From the NCBI GenBank assembly GCA_944358275.1, contig CALVQZ010000144.1, forward strand, positions 1-7,703: DNA of 7,703 nucleotides. Direction: 5' to 3'. Under the pieces are notes generated by a model that had not been told where the DNA came from, made no database searches, and saw only the letters and a program-made list of their open reading frames with translations. The position numbers and the translations under genes are program-made. How positions within the stretch are numbered: position 1 is the stretch's first letter; each line of letters starts with the position of its first letter. Below are positions 1 to 6,248 of the stretch, one piece after another. This DNA comes from an uncultured Bacilli bacterium. Lineage in GTDB: Bacteria > Bacillota_I > Bacilli_A > RF39 > UBA660.

Positions 1-52
1 AATAAAAATCTAACCATATTTAAACTCATATTATAATATGTTTGTACAAACT

Positions 53-334
53 TTAATGTTTTCTTACTGCATCTGCAAATGAATCAATATCATCTTCGAA
101 ACTAATTATAAAGTGTCTATTTTCTTCTATTACTTCACCCGTTTGTATTGATTCAATTGTTTTTTTTAGACTCCTATAGATTTTAATTTTTCTCACTTTT
201 CTTTATTTTCTAACTATGATATTTTTCTTGGCTATTCTTCTATCCATGCCATATATTCTGCCTAGTTCACTATAATTAGGTTTTAAATCAACATATCTTT
301 GTTCCTCAAACTAGCCATTCTTTTTCATATCCAT
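53..334 (-). pseudogene. Decayed ORF with two internal stops, possible transposase remnant
   Basis: Reading the minus strand from an ATG at 334-332, one frame stays protein-like to a TAA at 55-53 but is broken by TAG at 313-311 and TAA at 205-203. The middle part contains YVDLKPNYSELGRIYGMDRR, which looks like the N-terminal helix-turn-helix of IS21-type (IstA) transposases or a similar DNA-binding protein. The last part (about 196-53) carries ENRHFIISFEDDIDSFADAV and ends in a natural-looking way; I do not recognise it. It has no good ribosome binding site of its own, only a possible GTG at 196-194. The two parts may be one dead gene or pieces of two. The decay is directly visible; the IS21 assignment is from memory of the motif and is weak. 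Confidence 0.4.
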
Positions 335-591
335 TTCTAGAGATTAGTATATTAAAAAAGAATGTAATAAGTGATTATTTTTATGTATAATATTGTACAT
401 TTAAATAATCTAAAAGACTATCTATTCCAATAAAACTTAACTTTTATTAAAAAACTTCCATTGAAATTTAATACCTTAATTAACTTACGAACAAAAATAA
501 AGTTCATAAATCTATAAAGAATGCTTACAATTTGCTCACATTTTACTTTACACCTGCAAATGTCGTTTTTTGTAAAATAAATGTATATTTG
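335..591. other. A+T-rich non-coding stretch
   Basis: No credible gene is visible on either strand between the decayed frame and the promoter of the dehydrogenase gene. The only longer open stretch (minus strand, roughly 430-570) has no start signal and a protein sequence without recognisable motifs. An A+T-only inverted repeat (AATAAAA and TTTTATT around 430-449) lacks a T-run on its 3' side, so it is not a convincing terminator. Position 540 may mark an old insertion-sequence end, because the minus strand there begins TGTGAGC; this is listed among the findings as speculative. Confidence 0.5.
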
Positions 592-621
592 TTGACAAAT
601 ATATTTATATTTTTATATAAT
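592..621 (+). promoter_or_regulatory. Sigma-A-type promoter of the dehydrogenase gene
   Basis: A perfect -35 TTGACA (592-597) is followed after 18 bases by a perfect -10 TATAAT (616-621). An overlapping TATATA at 614-619 would give a spacer of 16. Transcription should start near 628, only about 13 bases before the ATG and just ahead of the GGGAGG ribosome binding site at 632-637. There is thus no room for a long regulatory leader. Confidence 0.75.
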
Positions 622-641
622 TATTTTGATTGGGAGGCATT

Positions 642-1697
642 ATGAAAAATATTAAATTTGTTCAGGTTGGTTGTGGTAAAATGGCAGTTTATACTGTAAA
701 GTATGCGCTTGAAAATGGTATGGAAATAGTAGGGGCAGTAGATATTAACCCTGATATTATCGGAAAGGATGTAGGAGAAGTTTTAGGAAATAAAAACTTA
801 GGTGTTTCTATTAGGAAAGTAGATGAACTTGATTTATTATTTAAAGAGACTAAAGTTGATGTTGCAATTGTTACAACTATGAGTTTGATGAAGGATTTAA
901 AAGATGTACTTATGATATGTGCTAAAAATGGAGTGAATGCTATTACTACTTGTGAAGAGGCATTTTATCCTATGAATTCTTCTCCTAAAATTACTGAAGA
1001 ATTAGATAAAACTGCTAAAGAGAATAATTGTACTATTACTGGTAGTGGGTACCAAGATGCATTTTGGGGTAATTTAATTACTACTATTGCTGGAGCTACA
1101 CATAATATTACTATGATAAAGGGTTCTTCTTCTTATAATGTTGAAGATTATGGAATAGCTTTAGCAAAAGCACATGGTGCTGGTCTTACTATGGATGAGT
1201 TTGAGGATGAAGTTGCTAGTTCAGATAATATAAGTGAAGATGAAAGAAATAAGCAAATTGAAGCTGGTGAATTTGCACCTAGTTATATGTGGAATACTAA
1301 TGGATGGTTGTGCGATAAATTAGGGTTAACACCTATTAGTCAAGTTCAAAAATGTGTTCCTATGGTATGTGATGAAGATATTTATTCTTCTACCTTAGGT
1401 ATGACGATTAAAAAAGGAAATGCAACAGGTATGAGTGCTGTTGTAACTACAAAGACAAAGGAAAATATTACAATTGTAAGTGAATGTATAGGTAAAGTAT
1501 ATTCAAAAGATGACTGTGATAAAAATGAATGGACAATATATGGAGAACCTGATACTACATTTGTAGTAACTAGACCTGCTACTGTTGAGCTTACTTGTGC
1601 ATCTGTTGTAAATAGAATTCCCGCTTTGTTAGATTCTAATCCTGGATTTGTACCAACATCTAGAATGGGAGAAATGAAGTATCAAAAGGGTGAATAA
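642..1697 (+). CDS. NAD(P)-dependent dehydrogenase, 2,4-diaminopentanoate dehydrogenase / DapB-like family
   Basis: This 351-residue cytoplasmic oxidoreductase has an N-terminal Rossmann fold: strand FVQVGCGKM (residues 6-14) with the glycine-rich turn G10-C-G-K-M, then EIVGAVD with an acidic D34 at the end of the second strand. D34 favours NAD over NADP (inference). The motif TTCEEAFYP and the segment YNVEDYGIALAKAHGAGLT are characteristic of the family often annotated as dihydrodipicolinate reductase-like or 2,4-diaminopentanoate dehydrogenase (Ord), which oxidatively deaminates a diamino acid in ornithine fermentation. Length fits (about 340-355). The start is ATG 642, behind GGGAGG at 632-637; an in-frame TTG at 630 has no ribosome binding site and lies almost at the predicted transcript start. 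No ornithine aminomutase or thiolase genes are adjacent, so the substrate is uncertain. Alanine codons are used differently from the downstream genes (12 GCT to 10 GCA by hand count). Confidence 0.8.
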   Translation: MKNIKFVQVGCGKMAVYTVKYALENGMEIVGAVDINPDIIGKDVGEVLGNKNLGVSIRKVDELDLLFKETKVDVAIVTTMSLMKDLKDVLMICAKNGVNAITTCEEAFYPMNSSPKITEELDKTAKENNCTITGSGYQDAFWGNLITTIAGATHNITMIKGSSSYNVEDYGIALAKAHGAGLTMDEFEDEVASSDNISEDERNKQIEAGEFAPSYMWNTNGWLCDKLGLTPISQVQKCVPMVCDEDIYSSTLGMTIKKGNATGMSAVVTTKTKENITIVSECIGKVYSKDDCDKNEWTIYGEPDTTFVVTRPATVELTCASVVNRIPALLDSNPGFVPTSRMGEMKYQKGE

Positions 1698-1705
1698 TTT
1701 AAAAG

Positions 1706-1733
1706 AAAAAACCTCGTTATTCGAGATTTTTTT
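1706..1733. terminator. Bidirectional intrinsic terminator between convergent genes
   Basis: The stem CTCG (1713-1716) pairs with CGAG (1722-1725) around the loop TTATT. After one C-A mismatch it extends through A-run 1706-1711 paired with T-run 1727-1732. It reads as hairpin plus T-run on both strands and so serves both the dehydrogenase gene (stop at 1697) and the mscS-type gene, whose stop codon 1734-1732 lies inside the T-run. Confidence 0.8.
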
Positions 1734-2529
1734 ATTTTTGATGAATATCTAATTGTGGATAAGGTATTTCTATTTTGTTTTTATCAAATGCTTCTTTTAT
1801 GGCCTCTTGCAAATCATAATATGTATTCCAATAGTCATCTGTTTTAACCCATACTTTAACTGTGTATGTTAGTGAACTATTATTATGTTTAAGTAGTCTA
1901 ACAGTTCTATCTTTGTCATTTAATACATACTCACATTTGTCGATGACTTCATTTATTACTTCTTTAACTTTATCAATTTTTGTATTATAAGAAGCATTAA
2001 ATTCTAAATCTAATCTTCTTTCATCGTTTGCACTATAGTTTACAATATCATTATTTAAAAGGCTTCCATTTGGAAGTTGTATTACCTTATTATCTATAGT
2101 TGTAATAGTCGTATAAAACATAGTAATTTCATTTACAGTTCCTTCTCTTCCTTCTGATTCGATATAATCTCCGACTTCAAAAGGTTTAAATATTAAAAGC
2201 ATAAGTCCACCTGCTAAATTTGATAAACCGCCTTGTAATGCAAGACCTATTGCAACACCACATGAACCAATAATAGTTATAAATGATGTAGTAGGTATGC
2301 CCACAATAGATGCGGCGACAACGATAACTAATGCTTTTAAAGTAATCGATAGAATACTTATAACAAATCCTTTTGAAGAATTATCTAGTTTTGAAAATTT
2401 ATTTTTATTTTTAAGTCTATTTTCAATAATTTTAATAATTTTAAAACCAATAACAATAACAACAAGTGCAATCAATAATTGAATTCCTAAATCAAATGCC
2501 TTATCTAATAATTTTTCTATATAATTCAT
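1732..2529 (-). CDS. MscS family small-conductance mechanosensitive ion channel
   Basis: This 265-residue membrane protein should form a homomeric channel that opens under membrane tension to release solutes on osmotic downshock. Three N-terminal helices are visible: about residues 15-35, 55-77 and 82-113. The third carries the pore-lining MscS signature AIGLALQGGLSNLAGGL (Q99-G100 at the hinge position), followed by FKPFEVGDYIE. The beta domain follows with the family motif LPNGSLLNNDIVNYS (152-166), then a soluble alpha/beta C-terminal part. It is slightly shorter than E. coli MscS (286). ATG 2529-2527 has GGAGG (2540-2536) six bases upstream. It is transcribed alone, divergent from the DUF368-tex operon and convergent with the dehydrogenase gene. 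The family is certain; conductance and ion preference cannot be read from sequence. Confidence 0.93.
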   Translation of the reverse strand: MNYIEKLLDKAFDLGIQLLIALVVIVIGFKIIKIIENRLKNKNKFSKLDNSSKGFVISILSITLKALVIVVAASIVGIPTTSFITIIGSCGVAIGLALQGGLSNLAGGLMLLIFKPFEVGDYIESEGREGTVNEITMFYTTITTIDNKVIQLPNGSLLNNDIVNYSANDERRLDLEFNASYNTKIDKVKEVINEVIDKCEYVLNDKDRTVRLLKHNNSSLTYTVKVWVKTDDYWNTYYDLQEAIKEAFDKNKIEIPYPQLDIHQK

Positions 2530-2546
2530 ACTTTACCTCCATATAA

Positions 2547-2575
2547 ATAATAACATATACATTTTTTTTATTCAA
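2547..2575 (-). promoter_or_regulatory. Promoter of the mscS-type gene
   Basis: On the minus strand, -35 TTGAAT (2575-2570), a 17-base spacer and -10 TATTAT (2552-2547) form a good sigma-A promoter, with TG at 2555-2554 giving an extended -10. It lies back to back with the DUF368 promoter in a 95-base intergenic region. Confidence 0.65.
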
Positions 2576-2576
2576 C

Positions 2577-2605
2577 TTTCTATATTTGAAAATAAATGTT
2601 ATAAT
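2577..2605 (+). promoter_or_regulatory. Extended -10 promoter of the DUF368-tex operon
   Basis: TGTTATAAT at 2597-2605 is a perfect extended -10. The hexamer at -35 spacing (TTTCTA, 2577-2582) is poor, as expected for a promoter relying on the TGn extension. The start would be near 2612, leaving a leader of about a dozen bases that holds the ribosome binding site AAGGTGAT (2614-2621). Confidence 0.6.
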
Positions 2606-2624
2606 TGTGTAGGAAGGTGATAAC

Positions 2625-3461
2625 ATGAAAGATAAAATTTTATTGATATTAAAGGGTTTTGTACTTGGAATTGCAAATATTATACCTGGAGTTAGTGGTG
2701 GAACACTTGCAATAACTTTAGGTATTTATGAAAGACTTATAGAGGCAATAAGTCATTTCTTTAAGAAATTTAAAGAAAATCTTAAATTTGTTTTATTTTT
2801 AGGAATAGGTATTTTAATTGCACTTGCAATATTTAGTAATGTAGTTGGGTATTGTTTAGATAAGTATCCATTTGCAACTATACTTTTATTCATAGGAATA
2901 ATTTTAGGTGGAATGCCTTTACTATTTAAAAAAGTAAAAGGAACATTTGACGCTTTAAACTTTTTAGTTTTTATAATTGCATTTTCTATCGTTATGATTA
3001 TGTCATTTATGAATCCTGGAAGTGCGAATATATCTTTAGATAATCTTGATATAGTAAAGAGTGTAACATTATTTTTTAGTGGAATGATCGCAGCTATAAG
3101 TATGCTATTTCCTGGGATAAGTGGTTCATTTGTTTTAATGCTTTTAGGATATTATTATCCAATTATAAATGCAATAAGAGAACTTACTAGATTAGAAAAT
3201 TTATTTCATAATGTAATTGTATTAGGAATTGCTGGTATTGGTATTTTGCTTGGAATTATTTTAGCAGCTAGATTGATTGAATGGTTATTAAAAAAATATG
3301 AAATTCCTACTTACTATGGAATTATAGGTTTTATAATTGCATCGATAATTTCTATATTTATAACTGCAATTTCAAACAACCCTATTTCAAGTGAAATTGT
3401 TGTTGGTATAATACTTTTATTTGTAGGTATTGTATTAGCAAAGTTAATAGGCGAAAAATAG
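2625..3461 (+). CDS. DUF368 family membrane protein, putative polyprenyl-phosphate transporter
   Basis: This 278-residue, strongly hydrophobic integral membrane protein belongs to DUF368. Two copies of the family motif mark its internal repeat: IIPGVSGGTLAITLGIYERL in the first half (P21-G26 core) and FPGISGSFVLMLLGYYYP in the second (P163-S168 core). Eight or more hydrophobic segments separated by short charged loops fill the rest. Members of this family (PopT) have been linked to returning undecaprenyl phosphate from the outer to the inner leaflet of the cytoplasmic membrane for reuse in peptidoglycan and teichoic acid synthesis; that role is transferred by family. Length is normal. The start ATG follows AAGGTGAT, and tex begins 11 bases after the stop, so the two are very likely cotranscribed. 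Confidence 0.88.
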   Translation: MKDKILLILKGFVLGIANIIPGVSGGTLAITLGIYERLIEAISHFFKKFKENLKFVLFLGIGILIALAIFSNVVGYCLDKYPFATILLFIGIILGGMPLLFKKVKGTFDALNFLVFIIAFSIVMIMSFMNPGSANISLDNLDIVKSVTLFFSGMIAAISMLFPGISGSFVLMLLGYYYPIINAIRELTRLENLFHNVIVLGIAGIGILLGIILAARLIEWLLKKYEIPTYYGIIGFIIASIISIFITAISNNPISSEIVVGIILLFVGIVLAKLIGEK

Positions 3462-3472
3462 ATGGAGGAAGT

Positions 3473-5614
3473 ATGAATTTAAGCATTATAAATGAAATTA
3501 GTAAAAATTTAAATATAACAACAAATCAAGTAGAAAGCACATTAAATCTTTTGAGTGAAGGTAATACGATACCTTTTATTGCTAGGTATAGAAAAGAAGT
3601 TACGGGAAATTTAGATGAAGAACAAATTAGAAGTATTAGTGATGTGTATGAGTATCAAGTTAATTTGCTAAAAAGAAAAGAAGATGTAATAAGACTTATA
3701 GATGAAAAAGGACTTCTTACTGATGATTTAAAAAAAGATATTATGAATTGTTCTAAATTAGTTGAAATAGAAGATATTTATAGACCATTTAAAGAAAAGA
3801 AAAAGACTAAAGCTACAGAGGCAATAAAAAATGGGTTAGAGCCTTTAGCAAAGATTATTATGTCATTTCCTAAAAATATTACAGGTGTAGATAAGTTTTT
3901 AAATGAAAATGTAAAGAGTGAAGAAGATGCTATAACAGGGGCAAAATATATAATTGCGGAATGGATTAGTGATAATGCTTTTTATAGAAAATGGATTAGA
4001 AATTTTGTATTTAATAATGGGATTATTACATCTAAATTAAAGAAGAATGCTGTTGATGAAGAGAAAGTATATGAGATGTACTATGAATATAGTGAAAAAG
4101 TTAAATATATTAAACCTCATAGAGTTCTTGCATTAAATAGAGGTGAAAAAGAGAATGTATTAAGTGTTAAAATAGATTTTGAGGAAGATAAAGTAGCTGA
4201 TTATTTAAATAATAAAATCATTAAATCTAATGAATCAGAAAGTGCTATTTTAGTTAAAGAGGCAATAGTAGATAGTTTAAATAGATTGATATTACCTAGT
4301 ATTGAAAGAGAAATTAGAAGTGAACTTACTGATAATGCAAGTGAAAAATCTATAGAAGTATTTATGGATAATTTAGAGCATTTATTATTAACTCCTCCTA
4401 TGAAAGATAAGATGATTTTGGGGCTTGATCCAGCATATAGAACTGGGTGTAAACTTGCAGTTATTGATTATACAGGAAAATTTATACATAAAGATGTAAT
4501 TTATCCACATGAACCAAGATGTGAATATGATAAGTCAAAAAAGAAAGTACTTGATATTATAGATAAATATAATATAGATATAGTTGCAATAGGAAATGGA
4601 ACAGCATCAAGAGAATCAGAGAAGTTTATTTCTGATGTTATAAAGGATAGTAAAAGGAAAGTAGAATACATCATAGTAAATGAAGCAGGAGCAGCTGTAT
4701 ATTCTGCTAGTAAACTTGCTATAGAAGAATTTCCCGATTTACATGTTGAAGAAAGAAGTGCAATATCTATTGCAAGAAGGTTACAAGATCCACTTTCTGA
4801 ACTTGTAAAAGTAGATTCAAAAAGTATAGGTGTTGGTCTTTATCAACATGATGTTGTTCAAAAGAGATTAGATGAGTCGCTTGATTTTGTAGTTACAAAA
4901 GCAGTTAACCAAGTAGGTGTGAATGTTAATACTGCAAGTGCTTCTTTATTAAAATATGTTTCAGGTTTAAATAAAAAAGCAATCGATAAAATAATAGATT
5001 ATAGAGAAAAGAATGGTAAAATTTTATCAAGAGAAGAAATAAAGAAGAAAAAGATTTTAAGCGATAAATCTTATGAACAATCTATTGGGTTTATGAGAGT
5101 TGTTGATGGTGTGAATCCTCTTGATAAAACTAGTATACATACAGAAAGTTATGATATAACACTTAAGTTACTAGATGAGCTTAATTTAAGTTTAGATGAT
5201 ATTGGTACATCTAAAATAAAAGAAGTTTTATCTAATATAAATACAAGTGATTATGTAGTAAAATTAGGAATAGATAAATATACATTAGAAGATATAATTT
5301 CATCATTATTAAATCCACTTAGAGATCCAAGAGATGATATGCCTAAACCAGTACTTAGGAGTGATGTTTTAAAATTAGAAGATTTAACTGTTGGTATGAA
5401 GTTACAAGGTACAGTTAGAAATGTAGTTGATTTTGGGGCATTTATAGATATAGGACTTAAAAATGATGGTTTGGTACATATATCTAAGATGACAAATAAT
5501 TATATTAAACATCCAAGTGAAATACTTAGTGTAGGAGATATAGTAGATTGTTATGTAGATGAAATACATTTAGATAAGAAAAAGGTTAGTTTATCATTAC
5601 TTGAATTGAGATAA
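3473..5614 (+). CDS. tex: Tex family transcription-associated S1 RNA-binding protein
   Basis: This 713-residue cytoplasmic protein has the full Tex (bacterial Spt6-like) architecture. The N-terminal helical region contains GNTIPFIARYRKEVTGNLDE and EDIYRPFKEKKKTKATEA. A YqgF/RNase H-like domain starts near residue 314 with GLDPAYRTGCK and includes IGNGTASRESEKF and VNEAGAAVYSASKLA. A helix-hairpin-helix region runs from about 481 (VGVNVNTASASLLKYVSGLN), and an S1 domain fills about 641-711 (VRNVVDFGAFIDIGLKNDGLVHIS). Tex proteins bind RNA and influence transcription; the exact biochemical role is not settled. The start ATG has GGAGG at 3464-3468. The gene follows the DUF368 gene by 11 bases and precedes the separately promoted carD-like gene. 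Nothing is truncated; YqgF has Ala in GLDPAYRTG, where many homologues have Gly. Confidence 0.95.
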   Translation: MNLSIINEISKNLNITTNQVESTLNLLSEGNTIPFIARYRKEVTGNLDEEQIRSISDVYEYQVNLLKRKEDVIRLIDEKGLLTDDLKKDIMNCSKLVEIEDIYRPFKEKKKTKATEAIKNGLEPLAKIIMSFPKNITGVDKFLNENVKSEEDAITGAKYIIAEWISDNAFYRKWIRNFVFNNGIITSKLKKNAVDEEKVYEMYYEYSEKVKYIKPHRVLALNRGEKENVLSVKIDFEEDKVADYLNNKIIKSNESESAILVKEAIVDSLNRLILPSIEREIRSELTDNASEKSIEVFMDNLEHLLLTPPMKDKMILGLDPAYRTGCKLAVIDYTGKFIHKDVIYPHEPRCEYDKSKKKVLDIIDKYNIDIVAIGNGTASRESEKFISDVIKDSKRKVEYIIVNEAGAAVYSASKLAIEEFPDLHVEERSAISIARRLQDPLSELVKVDSKSIGVGLYQHDVVQKRLDESLDFVVTKAVNQVGVNVNTASASLLKYVSGLNKKAIDKIIDYREKNGKILSREEIKKKKILSDKSYEQSIGFMRVVDGVNPLDKTSIHTESYDITLKLLDELNLSLDDIGTSKIKEVLSNINTSDYVVKLGIDKYTLEDIISSLLNPLRDPRDDMPKPVLRSDVLKLEDLTVGMKLQGTVRNVVDFGAFIDIGLKNDGLVHISKMTNNYIKHPSEILSVGDIVDCYVDEIHLDKKKVSLSLLELR

Positions 5615-5626
5615 AAATTCAATTTT
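5601..5626 (+). terminator. Weak candidate terminator at the end of tex
   Basis: TTGAATT (5601-5607) can pair with AATTCAA (5616-5622) around an 8-base loop that contains the tex stop codon, followed by TTTT (5623-5626). The stem has only one G-C pair and overlaps coding sequence, so it may be leaky and allow readthrough into the carD-like gene. Confidence 0.35.
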
Positions 5627-5639
5627 ACTGAAATTTTAC

Positions 5640-5667
5640 TTACGAAAAATTAAAAAAATGGTATAAT
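5640..5667 (+). promoter_or_regulatory. Extended -10 promoter of the carD-like operon
   Basis: TGGTATAAT at 5659-5667 is a perfect extended -10. A moderate -35 TTACGA (5640-5645) sits 16 bases upstream of the -10 hexamer. The predicted start near 5674 places the structured leader 5679-5718 at the very 5' end of the mRNA. Confidence 0.7.
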
Positions 5668-5678
5668 TTATATACAAC

Positions 5679-5718
5679 GTGTAGCTTGATATTGGCGTAA
5701 GACCAGTTGATACTACAC
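5679..5718 (+). promoter_or_regulatory. Structured 5' leader hairpin upstream of the carD-like gene
   Basis: The outer stem GTGTAG (5679-5684) pairs perfectly with CTACAC (5713-5718). The inner stem ATTGG (5691-5695) pairs with CCAGT (5703-5707), including one G-U pair, around the loop CGTAAGA. Between the stems lies an internal loop of CTTGAT on one side and TGATA on the other, so a GA step is present on both strands. Behind the hairpin come TTTTGTTCT and then the AGGAGG ribosome binding site (5728-5733). The fold is directly seen; whether it is a cis-acting RNA, a 5' stabilising hairpin, an attenuator or a DNA operator is open. It does not match a riboswitch class that I recognise. Confidence 0.5.
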
Positions 5719-5738
5719 TTTTGTTCTAGGAGGGGAAT

Positions 5739-6248
5739 ATGTTTAAAATTGGTGAAGCTGTTGTATATAAAAGAGATGTTTGTATTATAAAAGATATTAA
5801 AATAGATAAATTTACTAAAAAAGAAAGTTATTTGCTTGTGCCTGTAGATGATGATTCATTAAAAATAACGGTACCAGTAGAACTTGGTGATAAGATAAGA
5901 AATATTATTACAAAAGAAGAAGTAGAAAGAATTATTTGTTTAATACCAGATATAAATGTAATTACTACACTTAATGAAAAAAATATAGAACAAGATTATA
6001 AAAAATGTTTAGATGAGTTAAGTCATGAAAATTTAATTAAGATAATAAAAACTACATATTTAAGAAATAAAGAAAGATTAGATTCAAAAAAGAAGATTAG
6101 CGATAAAGATGATATGTATTTTAAAATGGCAGAAAAATTATTATATACAGAATTTTCTTTAGCACTTAACCTAAACTTTGAAGATACAAAAGAGTATGTA
6201 GTATCTAAAGTTTTAGAACAAGAAGATAGGAGTGAAAATGATGGATAA
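5739..6248 (+). CDS. CarD family RNA polymerase-binding transcriptional regulator
   Basis: This 169-residue cytoplasmic protein begins with a CarD/CdnL/TRCF-type polymerase-interacting domain: MFKIGEAVVYKRDVCIIKDI, then a strand-rich stretch with YLLVPVDDDSLKITVPVE (about residues 31-48) and a KEEVERI segment. The rest (about 80-165) is helical and charged, with KMAEKLLYTEFSLALNLNFE matching the helical C-terminal domain of CarD proteins. Family members bind the lobe of the polymerase beta subunit and affect open-complex stability, often at ribosomal RNA promoters; this activity is inferred. ATG 5739 has AGGAGG (5728-5733) five bases upstream. The end overlaps the next small gene by 11 bases, implying translational coupling. 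The gene has its own promoter and a hairpin leader. Confidence 0.85.
   Translation: MFKIGEAVVYKRDVCIIKDIKIDKFTKKESYLLVPVDDDSLKITVPVELGDKIRNIITKEEVERIICLIPDINVITTLNEKNIEQDYKKCLDELSHENLIKIIKTTYLRNKERLDSKKKISDKDDMYFKMAEKLLYTEFSLALNLNFEDTKEYVVSKVLEQEDRSENDG

Noticed and set aside
430..449. AATAAAA / TTTTATT inverted repeat as a terminator
   Set aside because: Pure A-T stem without a T-run on the proper side for either strand.
630..641. TTG start giving four extra N-terminal residues on the dehydrogenase
   Set aside because: No ribosome binding site upstream, it lies at the predicted transcript start, and GGGAGG at 632-637 is placed for ATG 642.
5679..5718. Leader as a preQ1, guanidine or other named riboswitch
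   Set aside because: The stem and loop sequences do not fit any consensus I know; kept only as an unnamed candidate element.
6232..6237. GTG start for the alpha-CTD-like gene
   Set aside because: It overlaps the AGGAG ribosome binding site that serves ATG 6238 or 6241.
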